Assembly (NCBI GenBank): GCA_941918925.1
Contig: OW799233.1
Coordinates: 146,136,223 to 146,200,222, forward strand
Source of the DNA: Phyto melanocephala
Taxonomy: Eukaryota > Arthropoda > Insecta > Diptera > Rhinophoridae
Direction: 5' to 3'
Length of the DNA stretch: 64,000 nt
The notes under the pieces were generated by a model. It had not been told where the DNA came from and did no database searches. It saw only the letters and a list, made by a program, of their open reading frames with translations. The position numbers and the translations under genes were made by a program. Below, piece by piece: positions 24,119 through 35,409 of the stretch (position 1 is its first letter; each line of letters starts with the position of its first letter).

Positions 24119-25198
24119 TATCATATAAAAATAACAAAAAAAAAAAGCGATTTTATTAATACTGCTGCCAACTACAAACATATGTAAGTATATGAGGTTC
24201 TGTTTATTGGTGAGAAACTCATCAATAACACAAAGAAGGAACTAATAACAATAAAATGAAAAGACTATTAAAAAAGTGCGTTAATTTAACCCTCATATAA
24301 ATGCCATGATTTTCTCATTACCACTTATATAACTTACATTCTCAAATAAACTACAACTGCAACAATAAACACAAATTAAAAATTACCAATAATTTTAAAT
24401 TAAATTCGTAAATTTTCTTCAGTAAGTGTGACCGCATTTAGCACTTCTTCTAATAAAATGCCCTTATACAAAATGTAAGCACTAAAAAAGACACACAAAT
24501 AAAACATCCACTATTGACCCTCATAATGACACTGACATCATGAGAGTATGTATGTAAGTACAGAATGTATTGCTACATGAATGACCATGTATAGACATAC
24601 TACGAACAGAGGTAGTGTTGGATAAATGTTTAGTTGGTTAGTCTGATGATAATGTGAATGAATGTAGAGTGACGACTACGGCATCCCTATATATGAATGT
24701 AGCTGCTGTTGCTCTTACAGCTGTATAACGACTTCACTGTAACAACCTTCTAATGTCAAACGGTCATTGCAATGAGCAATTTTCGACAATGTTAAAAACA
24801 CTGTAGCACTTTGATTCATTTGGAAATACATATGTACATCTCTACACTTATACATATTTTATATATACAGACGTTTAGTCATATATACATATGTATATGT
24901 ATGTATAAAAGTGTTAGTCTTGAGTCAACCAGTAGTCATTTTGAAACCATATGAACATTTTTTAGTCGTTAAATAAAGATTTAAAACAACGAATGCCACA
25001 AAAATTCGTAGGAATTTTTTAAGTGGTGCTAACTCTATTCAATTACCGTATTGCATACCTGGTAATGCTTAAGTCGTTTGCAGTCGAAAGCACAATATAT
25101 TATCGGTCTAATTCACAAAACTTAAAAAGGCTTTATAGGAGGTTTTTCATAAGTCAAATTTCCATAGAAAATCAGTTTAAAAATCCCTTTATAAGCCT
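24119..25198. other. Non-coding stretch
   Basis: GTATGTATG/CATATGTATATG simple repeats at 24545-24560 and 24880-24905. A TATAAAAG lies at 24904, but no gene follows it. The 3' flank carries no recognised element. Confidence 0.4.
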
Positions 25199-26472
25199 TT
25201 AACCCTAGTTCTTATACCCGAGTACAGGTGTGGCCATTGACACTTCTGAGTAATGCACCTTCTAAATGGCTTATGCTTTTTTGTGGTAAATTTAGATCTA
25301 AGAAAATGGATGAAATCTGCGTCAACTGATACCTCAATTATTATCTTAGATCAAGCCATTGAGGAGCTATGAGCTTCTAAACTCGAGACCCCCAAGAACG
25401 TATACCCAAGTACAGATGTGGCCACTCACACAAAAAGCAGCTTCCAATTTGGATTTTTTCCACGTACACTAGTCGCTGCAGACGTTGACTGTAAATCGTC
25501 AACTCTTTCTTGCATGGCTGTACTTATAAAACTCGCTATGCCAAGTTTCGTGTTAGAGTTGCGCATTACCTAAACATTGACTGACCGACTTTCAATGACT
25601 GGCATACATAGCTCCTTGGCGAGCTGGCGAAGAAAAGGGTTGTGTTTTAGCTTACTAAATGGGATGTTTTTGTTATTTTCATAATATATGATGTACGCTG
25701 ACTATTTCGTTAAATCAATCATATTGAAAAATAGAGATAATGGCCAACGCTTAGTCTGTCTTTGGCAAGTAAATTCTCCAAGCAGTTGGTCCATAACATC
25801 CACTCCTCCTTTTGTTTTATTATAAAATTCGATTACTTCTGGCTTTCCGCTTGTAATGATTGCATCATCGTCATGTATTGAAGATAAAAGAATAACTGCC
25901 TGGATTTTATCGGCACGTATGAGCACATGGAAATGTTGGGCATAAAGCTGAAGACTGTTGACTCCACAGGGCGATATTTGTGAGCCAACATTTCTTTGAC
26001 CACAAATTTTTTAAATAAATTAAGGCTTGAAAAAAAATTGTCCATTGTTATATTGTGCCCGCTTCCATGAAATCGACTTACCAAATCATTCACTACGCGT
26101 TCACCCTGATTAACTTCCTCTCCCGTAATAGCTTGTCCGTTATATATTTGACCATGCAGAGGGTAAGAGTTTTTGGCATCACACACCCACCATACTTTGA
26201 TACCATACTTCGCCGGTTTGGATGAGATGTATTGCGTGAAACGGGTACGGTCACGATAAGGGAACATCTGCTCGTCCACGATAAGTTTTCACTATGTACG
26301 CAAACTTATTCTAACAACTCATAATGTTAGTTAATATATTAAAGTACAAAATATAAATAAAAAAATCTTTTGCTAATAAATTATAAGAAAAAACACAAAT
26401 AATTGTTACTGGCCACACCTGTACTTGGGTATACGTTTACGTAAAAAAGTCGGGTATAAGGGCTAGGGTTAA
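25199..26472 (-). mobile_element. piggyBac element, internally deleted, TTAA target sites included
   Basis: TTAA at 25199-25202 and 26469-26472 flanks ends CCCTAGTTCTTATACCCG and CGGGTATAAGGGCTAGGG, an imperfect terminal inverted repeat. A subterminal motif GTACAGGTGTGGCCA occurs at the left end and inverted (TGGCCACACCTGTAC) at the right. At 1266 bp it is about half the usual length of a complete piggyBac element and holds only the central and later part of the transposase. Confidence 0.92.
25690..26290 (-). pseudogene. piggyBac transposase fragment, frameshifted
   Basis: On the minus strand 26279-25915 reads DEQMFPYRDRTRFTQYI, SKPAKYGIKVWWVCDAK (first catalytic Asp), NQGERVVNDLV and HNITMDNFFSSLNLF (second Asp), continuing through HKYRPVESTVFSFMPN. 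A frameshift near 25915 moves the reading to IQAVILLSSIHDDD, EVIEFYNKTKGGVDVMDQLL (third Asp) and CQRQTKRWPLSLFFNM. Residue order and spacing match the DDE_Tnp_1_7 domain. The N-terminal third and the C-terminal Cys-rich domain are absent, so it is non-functional despite retaining the catalytic Asp codons. Confidence 0.9.
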
Positions 26473-26544
26473 TAACTTTTATGAAGAAAGCAGTATACAT
26501 TTAGTACTGCTGATTTTTTAAGCAGAAAAAGGTATATTTAATTC

Positions 26545-27095
26545 GTTATAATACCAGGAGAGGGAGAACGGGATAACGAAAGTATATATGGTCAAAAATA
26601 TTCAAGGTATCAATCTTAATACAGACGGATCGAAGATTAGTCTTAGATTATGGTAATTACACCAGGCGTTAAATGGACGAAGAGCTTCAAGTTGTACCTT
26701 TTCGAACAGCCGATCAGTTATTAACACCCTAGTTAATGAGAAAGTAGAACCTCAGAATATCCTGAAATGCAAGTATGAGATAAAATCGCATTCGAATTGT
26801 TAACATCTAGAGGTAGTGGACAATATGGACATTAGGCCAACACTGCATGATCGGAAATAAAATTGGTATTATTTTAAAAACTATCAACCACCTTGGAAAA
26901 TGCTAAAACCTCTCAGAGGCTCAAACATGGAGCAATACGTTAAAAAGTGGCAAATAACTTAAATCTTGGGAAATCGAATGAGATCCTAAAACTGAGTGAA
27001 GCAAAACTTAGCAGATAAACTAGAATAATGACAGGTCATACGAAGATGAGAAATTATGTAGCTTTCATAGACCTGTCGGATAAAATGGCGTGAGG
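26545..27095 (+). pseudogene. Second fragment of the RNase H-bearing LINE
   Basis: Homologous to the 20130-20985 fragment: AATACCAGGAGAGGGAGAAC, then INLNTDGSKIS (RNase H first Asp), EQYVKKWQ, SNEILKLSEAKLSR and IMTGHTKMRNY. It has more stops and frameshifts. It retains a central stretch the other copy has lost but breaks off near 27095 before the Cys/His knuckle. Confidence 0.75.
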
Positions 27096-28498
27096 GACAT
27101 AATTAATTTTAATTTACTATGATTATAATTTTAATTTAATATAAAAAATAATGTTAAACAAAGTTTAAAAAATCAACCATTTTAAAACAGTTTAAAAATG
27201 TTGGAAGCCATTACAAAATTCAAAATGATAATACATTTGAAAAATAAAATGCAATTGCTCTCCTTTTAAGTTGTAGTGTTTTTAAGCATATTTTCTAAAA
27301 AAAATTTAGAATAAAATTTTTTTACCATAAAAAAAATTCTCCATCAACGTTTTTTTTTATGTGTCTCAACTGAGAAGATAAGCTAAAGCGATCAGAGCTC
27401 ATTCTACGGATTTCATACCTTGTATGCGTTTTACTTTTTAAATTATATTCGATACTTTTTGCGCCTAATAAAAAAGTCAAAGAGCAAAGTCTGTGAATTG
27501 AAAAGTTTTTGTATAACTAAAATTTCATAAATTTTAAACTGGGAAAATTTTTAATAACTTGTCATGGCTGGCATTGAAAATCATATAACTTCCTCTCAAT
27601 CAGCTGGTGATGCTTAAAAATATATTTTACAGGGCATAATGTCTTAGGAATAATACACTGATTCAAATTAAAAAAAAAACGCATAGAATACAAAAATCGT
27701 AGGAAACAGGGTGTGGCTGAGAGTCACATATGTAAATATAAAAGTATGCTCTCGTCTGTCAGCATTTTATTCTCAATCTGAAAAGAAAGTAATAATTTCC
27801 TTGTGTCGTAAATAAGTTCATGGTGGAATTTTTTATAAATATATAAATGAATTAGTGTAATAACTATATAGCGTGCTATACTAAAGCAATGAGACCTTCA
27901 ATCTAACAAAAAAATAATATAAATACCATTCATACGTATATCTCAAAGGTCAAGGAAAAAGGTATTAAATCGGAAACTGCAGTTTTTGTTTAATTTTATG
28001 GAAAATATTGCTTAAAAAAATTGTGCTGGACTAAAATAATTGACTACAAACGATAAAGAGAATAAGTTAAATGAAACCCAACAAAAAACATTTCAAACTG
28101 AATTTTTTATACTTAAGATCTTTTTGCTTACTGTCAAAGACATGTACTTATAAGTGATTACTAATTGATGTTTATATAGTGAATTTTTATAAAAATGCTC
28201 TAACTTAACACATATCTCTTAAAACAAAGTTTTCTGATATTTTAGGTATTCAACCATATTTTGGTGTCAGGATATTATATTGGTTTTATTTGTTTGATTT
28301 TCCTAATGCCCTTTTAATATCAGTTACATTTATCTAAATATACTCAACAGTAAAATTAGAACCATTATATTTGAAGACTCCTTCAGATTTGCAAACTCAA
28401 TCTAACCTGCCTGACCTAAAAAGTCTACTAGAAGGCTTCTCAACATCCTTTTTAAGACCTAATAGTCATTTTAACTCACCTTCTTTAAGAAAGAAAGA
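27096..28498. other. AT-rich non-coding stretch
   Basis: A TATAAAAG at 27738 followed about 30 bp later by TCAGCATTTTATTCTCAATC could be chance promoter-like sequence. Nothing else is recognised. Confidence 0.4.
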
Positions 28499-28761
28499 CA
28501 TATCGATGCCTTACTTCCTCAACCTCGTATCTTAAAAAAAAAATTTTTTTCGGGAGAAAAAAAACGGTTCATCTTTTTATACGTCGGTGTTTCGTTAAAA
28601 GTTTAAATTTAATTATTAAGGAATTGATTGTATTTATGTATATTAGTAGTAATATAATATACTAATATTTTTTAGTTAAAGCATAAAACAATCGTTTGAT
28701 ATGAAAAAGTCAAAACCGTATTTTTTAAGATACGAGATTGAGGAACTAAGGCATCGATATG
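28499..28761. mobile_element. MITE, 263 bp, CATATCGATGCCTTA ends
   Basis: Terminal inverted repeats of about 38 bp: CATATCGATGCCTTACTTCC on the left and GGAACTAAGGCATCGATATG on the right, continuing as CTCGTATCTTAAAAA read inward. No convincing target duplication flanks the arms, so the true tip may be a few bases out. No coding capacity. Confidence 0.78.
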
Positions 28762-30071
28762 TACAGTGTCCTATATATTTTTAAATTTTGTGTACTTAGC
28801 AACCCAAAAAAAATGTTGAAACTGTTATTAAATTCGCAAAAAATTAATAAATAAAAAAAAAAATTCATTTAGTTGTGTTTAACAGAGAGTTTAAGTACTG
28901 AGCTCAAAAAATAAAGGAAAAATAAAATAATAGAAAACGCATTTTGTTAAAATTTCAAAATAAGAAAGTCTTGTAACAGGTCTTTACACAAAGACTTCCA
29001 AAGACGACTACATCAAAATGTCTTCTCGAAGACATGTTATAAGAAGCTACCGTCAAAGTACTTGCTCTATAGCCCAACGCGTGTAACAAATAAATGTATG
29101 TATGGGTATTCTAGTCCTTTCTAATATACAAGGCCTTTGTTCAGGCCTACTAGACGTTTCTTTTTACCGCTGGGTATGTGCTTGTGCGTGTTTTTTTTTA
29201 TAATTATGTGTGTTCATTTTCTTAATTGCATTAAAGTGTTCACACTTATGGTCTTTAAATACTTCATTTTAATTATTATATTTAATGTGAATTGTTAATA
29301 CCACAGTTCTTAAAACATTACTAAACACACTATGTACAATGGCATGTGCTGATAGTTTTAGTTATTATAATTATAATGCCCTTCATAGTAAATGTAAATG
29401 GCATATGTAAGTATATGTTCAAGTTTATCATTTATTATATGTCATTTATTTATATTATATCAACAATATTCATTTGCGATCTAAGTAGTAAAGAATGTAT
29501 CCGTTTTTTTGGTTAGAAGTAGCTACATGTCTTACGGATTCGCATCTAATACCAGTGTACAAAATACCTATACTGAGAACTTCATATTAAAATAATAAAA
29601 GTATTATACATCGATTTTACTTATGTACTAAATATTTGGTGAAGGGAATTTAATATTCGTCGCAAAGGAGTATAGCATTCCAAATTGTTATTATATTAAA
29701 ACGAATATGTGGAGACATTCCAATGTCATGACTTATTTAAAATTTAAGGTTAAAACTTCGTTAGTAAAGAAATGTACAAATTAGCTAAAGGACATTATGC
29801 AATAATCATTAAATATTAAATTAGAGTAGATTGTTTAAAAAACATATCAAAAATAATTAAATATAGTGAGCGTCAAAATTATAAGACCACTTACTTACCA
29901 AGGACACTAATTGGTATCTTTACCCTAAATACTTGTTACCCAAATGTTATTCACACATAAATTTTGCTTAAATTAATTTACCATTATTATATTACCGAAA
30001 GCGAGCATTTTTCAATTAATCAAAATTAAAAGGTCACTGCTTAATATTAGAATTAAACATGACAACATATC
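28762..30071. other. AT-rich non-coding stretch
   Basis: Nothing recognised beyond homopolymer runs. Confidence 0.45.
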
Positions 30072-30314
30072 GCTCATTAACTAATACAACGTCATAACTC
30101 AAAATTTAAAATTTTCGAGTTAATCATACAGAATAGTTTTTCATTTCATGCTTTATATTGTGTATACGTTGCATCTTTATATATTTTTTTTACTTACCAT
30201 GTTTTAAGGAATAAGCCGTTCTTTTGTCTGTATATATATAACTAAAAAAAACTTCAACTGCGATTATCTCAAAATGGATTTTTTTGAGTTATGACGTTGT
30301 ATTAGTAAATGAGC
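30072..30314. mobile_element. MITE, 243 bp, GCTCATT...ACTAATACAACGTC ends
   Basis: Left arm GCTCATTAACTAATACAACG pairs with right arm CGTTGTATTAGTAAATGAGC, extending inward as TCATAACTCAAAA (about 33 bp). The exact tip and target duplication are uncertain. No ORF of note. Confidence 0.75.
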
Positions 30315-31416
30315 CATAATTTTTTCAAATTTAAATGTAGGTAATTTTTTTATTGTTTTATTAATATATAAAATTTAATAATAAAATTTTCAAGAATTTT
30401 TAATCTTATTTTCCGCCGAGAGTTTCGGACTCTTATTTTTAGCTCTTTTATCAATTCACATTGACTGTTCTGCGCATAATATAATATTTTGGCAAAATTT
30501 GATTCCCCTAGTTTTTTCTGTTCGAACTTGTGCTTTCAATAGACGTACAGATGGGAATAAATAGCTAGATCTGATGAAAGTGCTGGAGATTCAATGACAG
30601 ATACTCTATGTTCTTGCAGCCAGGACTTAGTTAATCTGCTAACATGGATCACAGCGTTGTTTTGCTGTAAAATAAATTATTTTACCCTTGTACGTCCAGA
30701 TATGAAAACAAGTGATTTTAAGACACTCAGGTGAACTGTAGAATATTGATTTTTGTTGAACAGAAAACTCAAGCCAGAGTTCGACTTGAGCACGCCAAGC
30801 CATTAGGGAACTTTCATTAAAATTTCTCTTCGAAAACTGCAAGCTGTCTTTCTCAAATCACGCCAATAGGCTTCAAAACCAACTGGTGCATCAGGATTAT
30901 TTCTTTTATCTAAAAATAAACATTTTTAATATAATATTTTTTAAACTTCTCATTTAATTTTTTTCAAATGCATATTCATAAGGCAACATCGTTGTATTTG
31001 TTGATCGGGAAGCATAATGCTAAAATCTGTTAAATTCATCTTTATTTATTTATACAGAGATGAAAAATAAGATTTATGTATCGGTATTAAAAAATTAACT
31101 TAATTATACTTTTTAGATCATAAATGTAAAAAAAAATCAATTTATATTTTCTGTTTTTATATCCTTCAAGTGGGTTTTACAAATATGTATCTTTTTCTTA
31201 ATAAAATTTTTTAAACTAAGTAGATCATAACAGTTTTTACATCCCTGACATACGAATTCGCCTTCACGAAAATCATCTACTAAAAAGTTGCTTTGTTGTA
31301 TAAATTCGCCATTGTATATACTTCTATGAATTCGCCTTGTTACAAAATGTACCTAATTTCAATCTGGTGACATAAGTTTGTTCGACAACTCTTATGACTC
31401 TTACTCAAATATGAAG
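30315..31416. other. Non-coding stretch with a worn Helentron-like trace
   Basis: Around 30490-30580 the words TTTGGCAAAATTTGATTCCC, CTTTCAATAGACGTACAGA and AATAGCTAGATCTGATGAAA match the 5' part of the main family in minus orientation but are strongly decayed. The 67-codon minus ORF at 30639-30842 is not recognised. Confidence 0.45.
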
Positions 31417-31907
31417 TTTTTATACCCGCCACCAAAAATATGGTGGGGTATATTCATTTTGTCATTCCATTTGTAACAAATTGATATATCCATTTTAGAC
31501 CCCATAAAGTATATATATTCTGAATTAGGGTATGATTTTATGACGATATAGCTATGTCCGTCCGTCTGTTGAAAGCACGACAGAGGTCGCACCGAAAAAG
31601 CAAGGGGGCTCAAATTTTGCCAGAATCTGTCTTATAGACAAGGTTTGTTTGGCATTGAAAATGGGATAAATCGGAATATTAGGAAGAGAGTTATAGCTCG
31701 TAGTGCAAGAGTAGGTCTAAAAAACAGTGTCCTTCCAACAGACGGACAGTTTGACAGACGGACGGACATAGCTAGATCGTCATAAAATCAAACCCTAATT
31801 CAGAATATATATACTTTATGGGGTCTAAAATAGATATTTCGATGTGTTACAAACGGAATGACAAAATGAATATACCTCCACCACATTTTTGGTGGCGGGT
31901 ATAAAAA
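31417..31907. mobile_element. Head-to-head pair of Helentron/DINE-like 5' ends
   Basis: The left part starts TTTTATACCCGCCACC and runs through core and GTCCGTCCGTCTG tract. The right part is the same 5' end inverted, finishing GGTGGCGGGTATAAAA. They meet near 31740, where GTGTCCTTCCAACAGACGGA switches orientation. No 3' hairpin is present. It is either a rearranged element or two truncated insertions. Confidence 0.8.
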
Positions 31908-32174
31908 CAACTGTTGATATTAAAAAGATCGAAAACATTCATTTATTATATAAAAATATTTTTACTTAATTTATGTTTTAACTTCAAGTTTCTTTATTTA
32001 ATTTTATGGTATTGAAGTGTTTCTTTAACACTTTTATGCTTTTTATACCCGCCACCAAAAAAATGGTGGGGGTATATTCATTTTGTCATTCCGTTTGTAA
32101 CACATCGAAATATCCATTTTAGACCCCATAAAGTATATATATTCTGAATCACGGTTTGATTTGATGACGATCTA

Positions 32175-32250
32175 GCTATGTCCGTCCGTCTGTCCGTCTG
32201 TCCGTCTGTCCGTCTGTCCGTCTGTCCGTCTGTCCGTCTGTCCGTCTGTT
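32175..32250 (+). repeat. GTCC/GTCT microsatellite of the GTCY tract
   Basis: Eight-base units GTCTGTCC repeated about nine times. The same tract in older copies has one to three units, so this is a recent expansion. Confidence 0.9.
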
Positions 32251-32699
32251 GAAAGCACGATAGAGGTCGCACCGAAAAAGCTAGGGGGCTCAAATTTTGC
32301 CAGAATCTTTCTTATAGATAAGGTTTGTTTGGTATTGAAAATGGGCTAAATCGGAATATTAGGAAGAGAGTTATAGCTCGAAAAGCAAGAGTAGGTCGAA
32401 AAAACCGTGTCCTTCAAACATCGAATAAAATGGAATTGTGTCCAAACGCATTAACGTAGACTCATGAAACTTCGAATATATGTTTCTCGAGTAAAAAAAA
32501 TATTTTTCCCCAAAAATTATCTAAATCTATGCATTAGGAGAGGAGTTATCGATCAAAATGTACGAAAATTTATACCGCACAGTGTATTTTTCGGTATATT
32601 TAAAAACAAAAACGTCATAAAAGCAACAAAATTGGATGTACGACTCTGAAATTTTGCACACTTTGCTTTTTGGTGAGCCGCTTTTTTGTAACGGAAAAT

Positions 32700-33735
32700 C
32701 AATGTGCCACGCCCACTTTTAAGCCCACCTCCTATATAACGTTTTACTCAAAATTCATATAATTTCTCTATTAATAAAGATTTTGGAATTATAAAGGGCT
32801 ATATTGAAACTCCTAAGTTGTACTTATTCGCAAAAATAACTTTGACACGCCTACTATAACGCCCACTTTTCACGTTATCCACCGTTATTGAAATTTAAAA
32901 GCTTATAAAACCGCCAAAATTAGAGGTATGATGATAAAATTTGCTACGTATATCCCCCTGGGCATTGTCATTACTGTGCCAGAAAATTAAGGTGCCACGC
33001 CCACTTTTACGCCCACCTCCCATATAACGTTTTACTCAAAATTCATATAATTTCTCTATTAATAAAGATTTTGGAATAACAAAGGGCTATATTGAAACTC
33101 CTAAGTTGTACTCATTCGCAAAAATAACTTTGACACGCCTACTATAACGCCCACTTTTCACGTTATTTACCGTTAATGAAATTTAAAAGCTCATAAAACC
33201 GCCAAAATTAGAGGTATGATGATAAAATTTGCTACAAATATCACCCTAGGCAATGTCATTACTGTGGTAGAAAATTAAGTTGCCACGCCCACTTTTACGT
33301 CCACCTCTCATATAACGTTTTACCTAAAATTCATATAATTTCTCTACTACTAATGACTTTGGAATAATAAAGGGTTATATTGAAACACCTAAGTTGTACT
33401 CATTCGCAAAAATAACTTTGACACGCCTACTATAACGCCCACTTTTCACGTAATCTACCGTTAATGAAATTTAGAAGCTCATAAAACCGCCAAAATTAGA
33501 GGTATGATGATCAAATGTGCTACGTTTTTCCTTCTAATCAATGTTATTGTTGTGCCAAAAAGTTTAGGTGACACGCCCACTTTAACGCCTACCTCCCATA
33601 TAACGGTTTATCTTAAATTCATGTAATTTCTCTATTTACAAAGTTTTTGGGAAAATAAAGGACTATATTGAAATATTTAACTTTAATTTGTTAACAGAAA
33701 CTTTATTGACACGCCTACTTTACGCCCACTTTCAT
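32700..33735 (+). repeat. Array of about 288 bp units in copy A
   Basis: The marker GCCTACTATAACGCCCACTT recurs at about 32845, 33137 and 33425, a spacing of 288-292 bp. A diverged edge unit follows at 33540-33735. Confidence 0.88.
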
Positions 33736-33783
33736 TGAAAAACTACATTTATAAAAGCATTTCAGTAGCATATCGAAGTTATA

Positions 33784-34386
33784 AAGGGTGGTTAAATTTT
33801 AAGGACCGATGTTGACAAATTATTTAGGATATTATTAGTATTTCTTTTTGCAATTATAATATTTGTATGGTTCAATTATGTATTTAACAAAATATCGGCC
33901 AATTGGCCCCCCCATTTTTGGCGCCACTCCTCTATCTGATGCTCCAAATTTTCAATGACAATGTTGATGCTCAATTGTTGGGCATGATGATTAGGCGAGG
34001 TTGACTGCTATTTTGCCACACTATCGCAAAAACCAGCAGTGGTTCCCATTCAACGAACTAAGAAGGCATTCACAGATTTTCTAACATTTTATACAGAACT
34101 GTTTTGCAGAAATTTAAATATTTTTTACCAATCTCCCGATTGTGGACGAATTTAAACGATTATGTTGATCAAAACAATTACGAAGTGCACAAAATGCATT
34201 TTGATTTGAACGCCCATTTTTATAAAAAACCTGAATAACTTTAAAGCGTTGCTCATTTGCTTATCTTTCCGCGGATCAAATTGAATAAGTTTGAGATTGA
34301 GAAATGTCAAATGAAATGCAGAAAACAAATTTAAAGATTAGGTGTAGTTCACTTTCAACATGGGCCCTTAAAATTTAACCACCCTC
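33784..34386 (-). mobile_element. Deleted Tc1/mariner-like element (MITE), copy 3
   Basis: Flanked by TA at 33782-33783 and 34387-34388, with the same structure as the copy at 8133. The C-terminal transposase remnant lies to the left and the helix-turn-helix remnant to the right. Flanks GAAGTTATA and TACAAAGAAAGTGAT match the empty site at 43775-43790. Confidence 0.88.
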
Positions 34387-34639
34387 TACAAAGAAAGTGA
34401 TACATATTTTATTATAAAGAGATTATTCCATAGCGATTAACAAAATAATAAATATTGTGCTTTAAATGTACACAAAATTGGTGGTGGGTATAAAAGATTC
34501 GGCACAGCCGAATATAGTGCTCTTACTTGTTAAAAAACAGTTTTTTATTAATTAAAAACAAATTTACTTTTTAAATTAAATTAAAAAATAAATCTGGCAT
34601 TCCCGGGAAACAAAAAATTACGGAAAAAAACCCTAGCTC

Positions 34640-34712
34640 TAAAAGTACGGAAAATTGGTGGTGGGTAAAAAAGATTCGACACAGCCGAAAATAGTGCTCT
34701 TACTTATTTTTA
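34640..34712 (+). mobile_element. Helentron/DINE-like 3'-end fragment
   Basis: AATTGGTGGTGGGTAAAAAA then GATTCGACACAGCCGAAAAT and GTGCTCTTACTTATT: only the last 70 bp of the family, 110 bp downstream of copy A. Confidence 0.8.
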
Positions 34713-34773
34713 CTTGCAGCATTCCCGTCTGGAATTTATTGGAATTTGAATGTATTGGCTTTAAGTTTTCTTT

Positions 34774-35409
34774 ATAGTAAGAGCACTGAGCTAATTGGGA
34801 CAAATTAGGTTTGTTTTAATTTTTTAAGGTTTTTGGTATTTATTTTATTTGATTTACTAATTTTGAGCAGTTTTAACATGTTTTTAATGTAAAATAAACC
34901 GAAAATGTCACTGTGTTTTATAAATTATCGTACTATTTGATCTATGACTCCTTTCGTAATGTATAGATTTGTGCAATTTTTAAGAAAAGATATTTCTTTT
35001 ACTAAGAAACTATACTGGCGAAACTCAATCATTCTACGTCAATGTGTTTAGACACATTAAAATTTTATTCGATGTAGGAAGGACATTATTTTTATGACCT
35101 ACTCTTGCATTACAAGCTATAACTCCCTTTCTAATATACCGATTTTGTCAATTTTTAATACTAAACAAGCCTTGTACATAAGAAACATTCTGGCTAAATT
35201 TGATCCCCCTAATTTTTTCGGTTCGAGCTCTATCGCCCTTAAACAGGTGGACAGAGGGAAAGACATAGATTGTTGTAAGATGAAACCATTGCTCAGAAAA
35301 TATATACCTCATGGGGTCTTAAATAAATATTTCGATGTTTTACAAACGAATTAACAAAATAAATATACTCCCTCTCACACCATTTTTTTTTTGTGGTGGG
35401 TATAAAAAG
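34774..35409 (-). mobile_element. Helentron/DINE-like element, array-free and diverged
   Basis: The minus-strand 5' end TTTTTATACCCACCACA is at 35409, with a worn core (GACCCCATGAGGTATATA at 35305-35322). The left edge AGTAAGAGCACTGAG at 34776 matches the last bases of the 3' end, but the hairpin is gone. The ORF at 35094-35354 is a repeat reading. Confidence 0.72.

Larger units (their letters stand above)
32040..34531 (+). mobile_element. Helentron/DINE-like element, complete, young copy A
   Basis: Runs from TTTTTATACCCGCCACC to the hairpin GATTCGGCACAGCCGAAT and CTCTTACTTGTT. It contains an expanded GTCTGTCC tract (32180-32250), three inner array units (about 32700-33600), an edge unit and the mariner-derived MITE at 33784-34386. 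Almost identical to the inverted copy at 50093-52591. No coding capacity; the 61-codon ORF at 32464-32649 recurs in both copies only because the repeat does. Confidence 0.9.

Noticed and set aside
27735..27795. TATAAAAG plus TCAGCATTTT promoter-like arrangement
   Set aside because: No ORF, splice site or second promoter feature follows; TATA-like words are expected by chance in such AT-rich DNA.
32464..32649. Identical 61-codon ORFs at 32464-32649 and 51974-52159
   Set aside because: The identity is explained by the 2.5 kb repeated element. Older copies of the family break this ORF, so it is not under coding constraint.
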